Positions 9,041 to 17,600 of a stretch of 64,000 bases of DNA are shown piece after piece. The DNA is taken from assembly GCA_034439755.1 (NCBI GenBank), contig JAWXAZ010000004.1:1-64000 (forward strand), read 5' to 3'. This DNA is from B1 sp034439755. Lineage in GTDB: Bacteria; Bacteroidota; Bacteroidia; UKL13-3. A program made the translations under genes and the position numbers. Within the stretch, counting starts at the first letter, position 1; each line of letters opens with the position of its first letter. A model generated the notes under the pieces. That model saw nothing but the letters and a program-made list of their open reading frames with translations, was not told the DNA's origin and searched no databases.

Positions 9041-9062
9041 ATAATTCTTAATTAAGAATTAT
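9041..9062. promoter_or_regulatory. Perfect 22-bp palindrome, probable PerR operator
   Basis: ATAATTCTTAA followed at once by TTAAGAATTAT is a perfect inverted repeat covering the predicted transcription start. It ends 12 bases before the perR ATG. AT-rich inverted repeats beginning ATAATT and ending AATTAT resemble Fur/PerR boxes. Binding and autoregulation are inferred. Confidence 0.6.
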
Positions 9063-9074
9063 TATTATTTAGAA

Positions 9075-9512
9075 ATGATTAGTCAAACCGAAATACACAA
9101 TCAATTTAGAGGGTTGGGGTTAAAAATAACCTTGCCTCGGGTAATCATTTTTGAATCGTTACAAAAATTTAGTCACCACCCCAGTGCCGAGGATGTTTAC
9201 AAATCATTGCAAAAGAAATACCCTACAATCTCGCTTGCTACGGTTTACAAGACATTAGACTTATTGGTTCAAAACAATTTGGCTACTAAAGTTGTAACCA
9301 ATGAAGACAAAGTTAGATATGACCATAGAATAGAGGAGCACATACATTTATATTGTGAAAAGACAAGCACGATAGTAGATTATGAGGACCCAAAACTGCA
9401 AAAATTATTGTCGGATTACTTTAAAAATGAAACCATCAATGGTTTTGAAATTAAACAAATTCAGATCAATATAAAAGGAATTTCAAGTACCATAAAAAAA
9501 CAAAATAAATAA
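9075..9512 (+). CDS. perR: Fur-family peroxide-sensing repressor (PerR-like)
   Basis: This 145-residue Fur-family regulator has an N-terminal winged helix (recognition region TISLATVYKTLDLLVQ near 51-66) and a C-terminal dimerisation domain. Aligned by eye to Bacillus PerR, all five regulatory-metal ligands are kept: H35 (HPSAED), D83 (RYD), H89 and H91 (HIH), and D102 (VDY). The Asp at the last position is the PerR rather than Fur type. The structural zinc site is lost: CEKT replaces CxxC at 94-97 and no C-terminal CxxC exists. It is three bases upstream of ahpC and has its own promoter and palindrome, which fits a peroxide-responsive, self-repressed operon. Confidence 0.8.
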   Translation: MISQTEIHNQFRGLGLKITLPRVIIFESLQKFSHHPSAEDVYKSLQKKYPTISLATVYKTLDLLVQNNLATKVVTNEDKVRYDHRIEEHIHLYCEKTSTIVDYEDPKLQKLLSDYFKNETINGFEIKQIQINIKGISSTIKKQNK

Positions 9513-9515
9513 ATT

Positions 9516-10160
9516 ATGACCATGTTAGTAGGAAAACCAGCACCACATTTTAGCGCTGATGCCGTAGTAAACGGAGGAGAATTTGAAGAGAATTTTTCGT
9601 TGAGCCAATTTGAAGGAAAGAAGCATGTATTATTCTTCTTTTATCCTTTAGATTTTACGTTTGTTTGTCCAACCGAAATTATTGCTTTCCAGGATCGAAT
9701 TGCAGATTTTGAATCGCGCAATGTACAAGTGGTAGGTTGTTCAATAGACAGCAAATTTTCGCATTGGGCTTGGTTAAATACGCCAAAAAACAATGGTGGA
9801 ATTGAAGGCGTGCAGTATCCATTGGTGGCAGATGTAAACAAGACCATTGCAACAAACTTTGGTGTTTTGGCTGGCAAGTATACTTATAGCGACAATGAAG
9901 AATTAATTTGGGTGGGCGATAATGGAGAGAGTGCTGTTGCTTACCGCGGCTTATTCTTAATTGATCAAAAAGGCATTGTTCGTCACCAAGTGGTTAATGA
10001 CATGCCATTGGGAAGAAGCATAGATGAGGCATTGCGCATTATTGATGCATTGCAATTCTTTGAAGATAAAGGGGAAGTTTGTCCTGCCAACTGGGAAAAA
10101 GGAAAAGACGGCATGAGTGCCACAGCAGAAGGTGTTGCAAAATACCTTGGATCGCACTAA
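9516..10160 (+). CDS. ahpC: Typical 2-Cys peroxiredoxin (AhpC/Prx)
   Basis: This cytoplasmic peroxidase of 214 residues reduces hydrogen peroxide and alkyl hydroperoxides. The peroxidatic cysteine is C51 in FYPLDFTFVCPTE and the resolving cysteine is C189 in GEVCPANW, so it is a typical 2-Cys enzyme with a C-terminal arm. It lies directly behind perR in the same transcript. Its reductant (AhpF, thioredoxin or a bacillithiol system) is not in the window. Confidence 0.92.
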   Translation: MTMLVGKPAPHFSADAVVNGGEFEENFSLSQFEGKKHVLFFFYPLDFTFVCPTEIIAFQDRIADFESRNVQVVGCSIDSKFSHWAWLNTPKNNGGIEGVQYPLVADVNKTIATNFGVLAGKYTYSDNEELIWVGDNGESAVAYRGLFLIDQKGIVRHQVVNDMPLGRSIDEALRIIDALQFFEDKGEVCPANWEKGKDGMSATAEGVAKYLGSH

Positions 10161-10200
10161 AAAGCAGAGATAATCTAAATTTTTACTAATTTCGGCAGGT

Positions 10201-11484
10201 ATGAAGAAACTTTTCTTTTTACCTGCCTTTTTTTTATTCAGCTTGGCAGGTTTGGCTCAGACCGATAGTACCATTGAGGTAAAATTGGGACAATATGTTA
10301 AGGACGATAGGTTTGACAAATATCAATTGACGCTTGCCCTGTTTTTAACCAAGAGCGACACCATTTATTCGATGGATTTTGAAGGCTCTCGCCCAAGCAA
10401 ACCCATACAAATACTTAGGCCAGATGGCTATAAGTTGTATGCCTATGGAAATATCTTTTTTAGTGGAACGGCTAATGCCTACAACCCAGGATATGTAAGT
10501 GTCTTGGTAGGAAATCCTTATCATAAAAATCCCACCATTTATATTGATGAAAACCAAAATTTCGACTTTACAGACGATACCAGTTATACCCTTCCATACT
10601 TTGATGAACCGGCGCTTGAAATTGAGTTACACAATGGCAAATTACAGGATGGAAAAATTAAGGTTGTGCTTTCAAGAAACAAGCTTTTTGGCCAGAAATA
10701 TGAGTTCAAAAAATACATGGACGAGTATTATAAAATGGCCTATAAAGGCAGGCAATTTGTGGGCATAGAATTTACCTACCGCGAGCAACGGTATATTACC
10801 CGGGCAGGATTGGTTAAACTTGGGCGAGAATCTTTTAAAATTGCCTTGTTGGATGCAAATGCCAATGGAATTTACACCGATGCTGGCATAGATAAAATAC
10901 TCTTTGTGAATGCCAATGATACTATTTTTGATGCCACCAATCCACTTAATTTTGTAACATTTGAGAAGGGCGACAAAAAGACATACTTTGAAAAGAATGG
11001 TCAGCTTTATGTGGTATTGCAGGCCGATGCTGCGGGCAAATTTATTAAAATAAAACCAAGTAGCGACAAGGTAGATTTTAACAAAATTGCGGTAGGCAAG
11101 AAAGTTCCAAAAGTAAAATTCACCCTTGCCAAAGGAGAAAAGTTTAAATTAAACAAGTGGAGAAGGAAAGAAGTCTATATTTATTTTGGCAACAAAACCA
11201 GCAAAAATTTCAAATCGGACACCTTATTATTAAGGCAAATTGCGGCATTAGACAGCAATAATTTAAAGGTAATCTGTGTGCTTTTTGTGAACAAGAGTTA
11301 CGAATTAAGAATCTTTAAATCTGATGCAGACCCCAATTATCCGCTGGCTTACGGCAACAAAGAATTGAGCACAAAATTGGGCATCAACACGCTTCCACAA
11401 AGTTTATATTTAGGTAAAAGAAGAAGGGTAAAACAATACGGTCTGAACCCAAATGAATTTTTACGAATGAAATTGAGTCAGTAG
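10201..11484 (+). CDS. Exported protein with C-terminal thioredoxin-like fold
   Basis: No named family was recognised. The 427-residue product starts with a clear signal peptide (MKKLFFLPAFFLFSLAGLAQ) and is probably periplasmic. Residues about 20-290 are beta-rich and contain acidic turn motifs such as DENQNFDFTDDTSY and DANANGIYTDAGIDK. Residues about 295-420 look like a TlpA/AhpC-type thioredoxin fold: VGKKVPKVKFTL, a KLNKWRRKEVYIYF strand, and the cis-Pro-like INTLPQSLYLG. No CxxC active site is present, so redox activity is doubtful. It follows ahpC by 40 bases. Confidence 0.55.
   Translation: MKKLFFLPAFFLFSLAGLAQTDSTIEVKLGQYVKDDRFDKYQLTLALFLTKSDTIYSMDFEGSRPSKPIQILRPDGYKLYAYGNIFFSGTANAYNPGYVSVLVGNPYHKNPTIYIDENQNFDFTDDTSYTLPYFDEPALEIELHNGKLQDGKIKVVLSRNKLFGQKYEFKKYMDEYYKMAYKGRQFVGIEFTYREQRYITRAGLVKLGRESFKIALLDANANGIYTDAGIDKILFVNANDTIFDATNPLNFVTFEKGDKKTYFEKNGQLYVVLQADAAGKFIKIKPSSDKVDFNKIAVGKKVPKVKFTLAKGEKFKLNKWRRKEVYIYFGNKTSKNFKSDTLLLRQIAALDSNNLKVICVLFVNKSYELRIFKSDADPNYPLAYGNKELSTKLGINTLPQSLYLGKRRRVKQYGLNPNEFLRMKLSQ
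10252..10264 (+). repeat. Dispersed 13-mer, one mismatch
   Basis: TTGGCTCAGACCG at the signal-peptide cleavage region of the preceding entry, read there as Leu-Ala-Gln-Thr-Asp. Confidence 0.55.
11439..11451 (-). repeat. Dispersed 13-mer, one mismatch
   Basis: CGGTCTGAACCCA on the plus strand; the host gene reads Tyr-Gly-Leu-Asn-Pro, a different phase from the Leu-Val-Gln-Thr copies. Confidence 0.55.
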
Positions 11485-11487
11485 CAT

Positions 11488-12231
11488 TTACCAGCTTCCG
11501 CCCGCGCCACCACCACCAAAACTTCCGCCTCCAAAACCGCCAAAGCTGCCTCCGCTGCCACTTGATCCACCACCACTAAAGCCGCCGCCACCAAAGGTTC
11601 CAAAGAATGGACTACCACTGTGAATGCGCCTACCACCCCTTCCACCTTTATTAGAAAAGATGGCAAATAAGATAAAAATGACGATTATAACAACGACCAT
11701 GATTGGCGAGGTAGATTTGTTACGACCTTTCCTTGGCATATCATTTACAAACTCGCCAGCTGCTGCCCTAACAATATAATCGGTAGCTTCATTTAATCCC
11801 TCATAATAATTTTGTTGGCGAAAATTGGGTACAATTATTTCCTCAATGATTCTTTTAGACAAAGCATCTGTGATGGTTGCCTCCATGCCATAACCATTTT
11901 GGATGCGAATCTTTCTATCCTTAATGGCGGCATAAATAAGCAAACCATTGTTCTTGCCCGCTACGCCAATTTGCCAATTTTCTGCTAGTCGCCTGCTGTA
12001 ATCGAAAGCATCTTCACCCTCCAAACTTTCCTCAAGAACGATGGCAATTTGGGTTGAGGTGCTATCAAAATAAACCCGCAATTTACGCTCTAAATCATTA
12101 ACCTGATCTGCAGATAATACCCCTACAAAATCATTAACCAAGCGGGGTGGGTTGGGTTTATTAGGCAATTCTTTGGCCTGAACCAAAAAGCCGAGGAGCA
12201 CTAAAAATATAAAATAAATTCTCTTAATCAT
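11488..12231 (-). CDS. TPM-domain membrane protein (YgcG-like)
   Basis: This exported, membrane-anchored protein has a TPM domain after the signal peptide (MIKRIYFIFLVLLGFLVQAK), with LVNDFVGVLSADQVNDLERKL and GLLIYAAIKDRKIRIQNGYG as landmarks. A transmembrane helix (IMVVVIIVIFILFAIFS) follows near residues 178-194. The tail is glycine/serine-rich and ends GGAGGSW. That layout matches YgcG-type proteins, whose TPM domain is found in thylakoid and envelope quality-control proteins. An in-frame ATG also occurs at 12246, but the one at 12231 begins the signal peptide and overlaps the upstream gene by only eight bases. It is the last gene of a lemA-TPM-TPM unit. Confidence 0.8.
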   Translation of the reverse strand: MIKRIYFIFLVLLGFLVQAKELPNKPNPPRLVNDFVGVLSADQVNDLERKLRVYFDSTSTQIAIVLEESLEGEDAFDYSRRLAENWQIGVAGKNNGLLIYAAIKDRKIRIQNGYGMEATITDALSKRIIEEIIVPNFRQQNYYEGLNEATDYIVRAAAGEFVNDMPRKGRNKSTSPIMVVVIIVIFILFAIFSNKGGRGGRRIHSGSPFFGTFGGGGFSGGGSSGSGGSFGGFGGGSFGGGGAGGSW

Positions 12232-12670
12232 TGTTACCATCTCCAAATGAAATATCGTTACTTAATTCGTTGGTATCATCTGATTGATATGGAAAATGTT
12301 TTTTCAACTTTTCACCAATTTTCTCGATAGCCATAGAAATACCTATTGCAAATTCACCCTTAATAAAATGTGCGGCCATAAGGTTCTTTTCTTCTAACCA
12401 AAAAACCTCCCCTACTTTTTCATGAATGCCCGAATCGCCAATAATGGCAAACTTTCTATCGTCCAATGCCAAATAAATTAAGACCCCATTTTTGAGTTCA
12501 GTTTTGCCCATTCCTAGTTCAATAAAAACCTCTTTAGCCCTATCGAAAGCCTCCAATTTTGATTTGGCTTCAATGTGCACCCTAATCTCACCAGAGGTGG
12601 CCGTTTCGGCATCCTTAATAGCAGAAACTATGCGATCTTGATCGCCCAAAGAAAAATTTTCCTTTACCAT
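12224..12670 (-). CDS. Cytoplasmic TPM-domain protein
   Basis: This is a TPM domain of 148 residues with no signal peptide or membrane helix. SAIKDAETATSGEIRVHIEA and GVLIYLALDDRKFAIIGDSG are the typical TPM landmarks, and GVLIYLALDDRKFAI aligns with the same element of the next gene, so the two are paralogous domains. The C-terminus is acidic (YQSDDTNELSNDISFGDGNND). The stop overlaps the start of the downstream TPM gene, indicating coupled translation. Pairing with LemA is common in Bacteroidota; the biochemical role is unknown. Confidence 0.78.
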   Translation of the reverse strand: MVKENFSLGDQDRIVSAIKDAETATSGEIRVHIEAKSKLEAFDRAKEVFIELGMGKTELKNGVLIYLALDDRKFAIIGDSGIHEKVGEVFWLEEKNLMAAHFIKGEFAIGISMAIEKIGEKLKKHFPYQSDDTNELSNDISFGDGNND

Positions 12671-12674
12671 AATT

Positions 12675-12708
12675 AAAAAGAAAGAGTTGCCATTTAGGCA
12701 ACTCTTTC
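12675..12708 (-). terminator. Strong hairpin between lemA and the TPM genes
   Basis: GAAAGAGTTGCC and GGCAACTCTTTC form a perfect 12-bp stem around a 5-nt loop. On the minus strand the stem runs into five T residues. It lies inside the lemA-TPM unit and should end many transcripts after lemA. Confidence 0.8.
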
Positions 12709-12718
12709 AAAAATTTTG

Positions 12719-13312
12719 TTACTCGAAACTAACTTCAGGAGCCTTTTCTGCACCCGCAACTGCTTCAAAATATCCTTTTTTATCGAAGCCAATGATGCCT
12801 GCATATAATACTTGAGGGAACTTTCTGATATAAGAATTGTAATCCTTTACTATGTCGTTGAATTTACCACGCTCTACCGCAATTCTGTTCTCGGTACCTT
12901 CTAGTTGAGATTGAAGTTCCAAGAAATTTTGAGTAGCTTTTAGTTGTGGATATTGTTCTGCAACCACCATTAAACGGCCCAAAGCCTGACTCAATTCGCC
13001 TTGCGACGATTGAAATTTTTGCAATTGTTCTGGGCTTAATTTGCTGGCATCAACCTTCATTTGAGTAGCACTTGCACGTGCATTGATTACATCTGTTAAT
13101 GTTTTTTGCTCAAAATTAGCCACACCCTTAACGGTATTTACCAAGTTAGGAATTAGGTCTAATCTCCTTTGGTACACATTTTCTACTTGTGCCCAAGCAG
13201 AACTCGTAGATTCTTGTTTGGTTACCATGGTATTGTAACTACCGCAACCGTTAAACACCAACAATAACAAAGCTGCGCCAATGGCTAAAAGGATAATGTT
13301 ACTTCTTTTCAT
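12719..13312 (-). CDS. lemA: LemA family protein
   Basis: LemA proteins are small coiled-coil envelope proteins of poorly defined function. This one starts with a hydrophobic N-terminus (MKRSNIILLAIGAALLLLVF) followed by NGCGSYN, a weak lipobox, so it may be a lipoprotein. Family blocks are AWAQVENVYQRRLDLIPNLV, VKGVANFEQKTLTDVINARA and QLEGTENRIAVERGKFNDIV. An in-frame ATG at 13360 would add 16 residues of unlikely sequence, so 13312 is preferred. It leads the lemA-TPM-TPM cluster. Confidence 0.9.
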   Translation of the reverse strand: MKRSNIILLAIGAALLLLVFNGCGSYNTMVTKQESTSSAWAQVENVYQRRLDLIPNLVNTVKGVANFEQKTLTDVINARASATQMKVDASKLSPEQLQKFQSSQGELSQALGRLMVVAEQYPQLKATQNFLELQSQLEGTENRIAVERGKFNDIVKDYNSYIRKFPQVLYAGIIGFDKKGYFEAVAGAEKAPEVSFE

Positions 13313-13364
13313 TTTATTTATTTGAATTATAGTGAAGGCAAGATACAAAATATTAACCAAACTT

Positions 13365-13381
13365 TTTTGTCACTGACAAAA
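13365..13381. promoter_or_regulatory. Perfect 17-bp palindrome upstream of lemA
   Basis: TTTTGTCA-C-TGACAAAA is symmetric about a central C. It lies in the divergent gap between lemA and a glycosyltransferase gene. A second palindrome, GGTTCGAACC, is at 13395-13404. Regulator unknown. Confidence 0.4.
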
Positions 13382-13493
13382 TGTACATAAAATTGGTTCG
13401 AACCGAAATAATTATTTTTGAATTGTGTTTTTTAGTGCTGAAACCATAGGTTTGCCAAAACATGCCATTTGAGTGGGCAAATTTTATACAGAG

Positions 13494-14567
13494 ATGAATT
13501 ACAAAGCAGATTGTTTACATTTTAAGGGCCATATTCCCTGCAAACCGCACAAACAACACGGTTACCATTGCGAAAATTGTGCTGCCTATACGCCAATTTC
13601 TAAGCGCATTTTGATTATTAAATTGGGTGCAATTGGGGATGTGATAAGAACTACGCCCTTGGTGGTAAAATACAAACAACTTTATCCTAATTGTAAAATC
13701 ACATGGCTTACATGGACGCCAGATATTCTGCCATCGTTGCAAATAGATGAAATTTTAAAGTGGGATTATAACTCTTTACTTTATGCGCAACATGCCACCT
13801 GGGATATTGCCATTAACCTTGATAAAGAAAAGGAAGCGGGCGCTTTATTAAAAGTGGTTGAGGCAAAAGAAAAGTACGGATTTGTGCTAAAGGACAATGA
13901 AATTCAACCCATCAATTCATTGGCTGCGCATAAGTTTAGTACAGGAATGTTCGATGATGTGAGCAAGGCAAATACCAAAAGTTACCTACAAGAAATTTTT
14001 GAAATATGTGGATTTGAACATCAAGGTGAGCCGTATTTAATGGATACCCATGCCGATAAAGGTTATACATGGAATTTGCCAATTGGAAAAAAAATAATTG
14101 GCATGAACACCGGTTGTGGTGGACGTTGGACTACGCGTTTGTGGAGCATAGATAAATGGGTAGAATTGGCAGGATTGGTTCGGGCACAATACCCAGATGC
14201 CGTGGTTTTGTTGTTGGGCGGAGAAGCGGAGAATGATAGAAACAAAGAAATTCAACAACGCTCTGGTGCTACCTATTTAGGATATTTTAGCCTTTTTGAG
14301 TTCATTAATTTAGTAGACCATTGTGATGCTGTGATTACGCAAGTTACCATGGGCATGCACATAACCTTGGCTTTGGGTAAGAAAATTATCTTGATGAATA
14401 ATATTTTTAATCCACATGAATTTGACTTGTTTGGCAAGGGCGAAATTGTGATGCCAGATAAGGCATGTAAGTGCTTTTATAGAGGAAGTTGCATAGATGG
14501 AACCTCTTGCATGGAAGAATTGCCTGCACAAAAAATTGCCACGGCTTTGAGTCGGCAATTGGCATAA
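13494..14567 (+). CDS. Family 9 glycosyltransferase (heptosyltransferase-like) with Cys-rich N-terminus
   Basis: This GT-B enzyme of 357 residues is related to ADP-heptose:LPS heptosyltransferases and would act at the cytoplasmic face of the inner membrane. RILIIKLGAIGDVIRTTPL (from residue 37) is the GT9 signature, and the C-terminal part carries VLLLGGEAENDRNKEI, then HCDAVITQVTMGMHITLALG. The first 36 residues are unusual: C7, C16, C26 and C29 with interspersed His form a likely zinc knuckle. A second Cys group (CKCFYRGSC) lies near the C-terminus. The start is set at 13494 because the Cys-rich leader begins there. The acceptor is unknown. Confidence 0.8.
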   Translation: MNYKADCLHFKGHIPCKPHKQHGYHCENCAAYTPISKRILIIKLGAIGDVIRTTPLVVKYKQLYPNCKITWLTWTPDILPSLQIDEILKWDYNSLLYAQHATWDIAINLDKEKEAGALLKVVEAKEKYGFVLKDNEIQPINSLAAHKFSTGMFDDVSKANTKSYLQEIFEICGFEHQGEPYLMDTHADKGYTWNLPIGKKIIGMNTGCGGRWTTRLWSIDKWVELAGLVRAQYPDAVVLLLGGEAENDRNKEIQQRSGATYLGYFSLFEFINLVDHCDAVITQVTMGMHITLALGKKIILMNNIFNPHEFDLFGKGEIVMPDKACKCFYRGSCIDGTSCMEELPAQKIATALSRQLA

Positions 14568-14631
14568 TCGAGTTTAGTTAGGCCATTCTTATTAAGGAAA
14601 TTTCTCTCATTATTTTGGTGTATATTGTGGC

Positions 14632-17600
14632 ATGAATTGGGGCGTATTTTTTCGTGTTTCTTTGCTTGCATTCTTGCTAAATCCGCAGTGGGTGAAGGCT
14701 GCAAGTGGTTTAACTGTACCCCCTTATCAATATGGTTTTATTCAAAACAGAGGACAATGCATTGATCAATTTGGTGCCTTTCAAGATAAAATATTGTTTG
14801 TTTACCAAGATAAATCGTTAAAAATTTCTTTAAATTCTCAGGGTTGGAGCTATGAGCAATTTCGGTATGAACCAACGATTGCGACTGAAAATGCAAAGCA
14901 AAATCCAAAACAAATTCATTCATCTGTCCAAATTCATAGGATAGATTTTCATCTCATCAACAGCAATCCAAATCCTTTGGTTATTTCGGAATCTAAGTTT
15001 CCTGATCCCATTCAATATTACACCAAAAATTCTGGTGAAAATGGATTGGTTCAGACCGAACATTTTGGAAAAATAACGTATAAGGAAATTTATCCAAAAA
15101 TAGACTTGGTATTTTCCATGAATTCGAGCTCGATAGAATCATCTTTTAAATATAATTTTATCTTGCACCCTGGAGCCGATATTAAGCAAATAAAGTTCAG
15201 GATTGATGGCGCGCAAGAGTTAAATTTATTGGTCTCTGGAGAGATTTCAATGCGCACTAGTTTAGGAGAGATTAAAGAACAAATTCCTTATAGTTATTCT
15301 TATTTTGATGTAGGGGAAACTGAGGCAAAGGAAACTGAGGTAATGCAAACTGAGGTAAAGGAAACTGAGGTAAAGGAAACTGGCATAAAGGAAACTGGGG
15401 TAATGCAAACTGAGGTAAAGGAAAATGGGGTAAAGGAAAATGGGGCAAAGGAAACTGGGGTAATGCAAACTGGGGTAATGCAAACTGAGGTAAAGGAAAC
15501 TGGCATAAAGGAAACTGAGGTAATGCAAACTGAGGTAAAGGAAACTGGCATAAAGGAAACTGGGGTAAAGGAAACTGGGGTAAAGGAAACTGGGGCAAAG
15601 GAAACTGGGGTAAAGGAAACTGGGGTAAAGGAGACTGGCATAAAGGAAACTGGGGTAAAGGAAACTGGGGCAAAAAAACAAGAAGAGCGGGTGAAATTTG
15701 AGCAATTATATTCAAGTGTTTTTGGCTTTAAAATGGACGCTACTATTTTGGGTAAAACCGTGGTAATTGATCCAGCACCATGGCTCACCTACTGCGGCAG
15801 TTTGGGAGAAGAAATTGCCATGGCGGTGTTATTAGACAGCAGTGAAAATTTGTGGGTTGCAGGATATACCAACTCAAGTACCAATATGGTTACAAGTGGC
15901 GCGCACCAAACAATTGCAGGTGGATTATACGATGGATATCTTGCTAAATACAATGCACTTGGAGTAAGACAATGGTCGAGTTTTTTAGGTGGTAGCAACA
16001 GCGATTATTGCACGGGGTTAAGCTTGGCCGAAAACGGACAAATACTGGTGGTAGGCACTAGCGAATCGGGCAGTGGCATTGCATCGGTGGGTGCTGCGCA
16101 AGATAGTTTATGGGGGATGGCAGATGCTTTTGTAGCAAAATTTAGCAGTGCAGGCCTGCGTGTTTGGGGAACTTATTTGGGTGGCGAAGATTATGATTAT
16201 GGGAATGGCATTGTGCGTTTTAATAATGGGAGTTTGGGTGTTTGCGGCGGAACTTTTTCTATGAGTGGCCTTGCCACAACTGGCGCTTACGACACATTGT
16301 ATGCTGGAGGTATATTTTATGGAGATGCCTTTGTGGTCAAATTAAATGCTAGCGGACAAAAAATTTGGGGCACCTATTTGGGTGGAAGTGGCGGTGATAA
16401 TGCGCTGGCCATAGCGTTAGATAGTAACCAAAATTTAGTGACAGTTGGCTTTAGCATGTCGGCCACAGGCCTTGCCAGTAATGGCTCTCACCAAACAGTA
16501 TATGGAGGCAATTATGATGGCTTTATGAGCAAATTTTCCTCCAATGGAGCCTTGTGGTGGAGTAGTTATTATGGTGGTTTGGAAGGAGATTATATTAATG
16601 CCGTTTGCTTAGATAAACAACAGAATATATTAATAGCAGGACGAACTTTATCTGATAGTTTAATTGCCACTTCTGGCACGTATCAATCTGCTTTTGGTGG
16701 TGGCATGAGTTGGGGCGATAGTTTTTTGGCTAAGTTTTCTGGGACAGGCATGCGACTCTGGAGCACCTATTTTGGTGGCAGTTTGGAAGAAACGGCCCAA
16801 GGCATTTCGGTGGATAGCAGTGGACAAATTTTCATTTGTGGAAGCAGTACGGGGAGTTCAGGTTTTTCTACTACAGGCGTTCAACAAAGCACTTTTGGCG
16901 GTGGCGGAAGCGATGGTTATTTGGCAAAATTTTCTGGTGCTGGCGTGCGCATTTGGTGTACCTATTTAGGTGGTATTAATGCAGATGGTATCAATGCATT
17001 ATTCAGCAATATACAAGGACAAACGGCGTGTGCGGGTTATAGCAGCAGTGCTGGATTAGCAACATTTATGGCACAACAAACAATACTTTCTGGCGCACCC
17101 GATATGATATTGGGTGTTTACGGTTTTAATGGTGTTTTACCTGTTCAATTAATTGCTTTTAGCGCACAAATGCAGGAAAATGGGATTGCTTGTCAATGGT
17201 CTACGAGTAGCGAAATTAACAATGCCTATTTTAACATTGAAAAAAGCGGGGATGCGCTCATTTTCGACAGTGTTGGTTGGGTTACTGGAATGGGTAATTC
17301 GGCAAAATTGCACAAGTATTTTTGGTTAGACCAGAACCCGTTTTCTGGAAATAATTATTACCGGTTAAAGCAAGTTGATTTTGATGGGCAAACAAGCTTG
17401 AGTGAGGTTGTATTGGTGACAGATTATTTTGATTTTAAAGAGAATGGATTACAAATAAAACCCAATCCTAGCAAGGGAATTTTTTACTTACAAAGGACGC
17501 AAGTAGAAAATGATATTCAAGCCATTGAAGTTTATAACATGCATGGTTCGCTTGTAAAAAAATCGTCAATTTTATTTGTTAAAAATAACTGGAGTACACT

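Noticed and set aside
9041..9062. Terminator for the potassium channel or perR
   Set aside because: The site lies between divergent starts, is pure AT with no T-tract in the right place, and coincides with a predicted transcription start. An operator fits better.
15262..15788. Three long minus-strand frames rich in Pro/Phe/Leu repeats
   Set aside because: They are the reverse complement of the 15-bp coding array, which contains no stop in any minus frame. The plus-strand frame continues into recognised domains on both sides.
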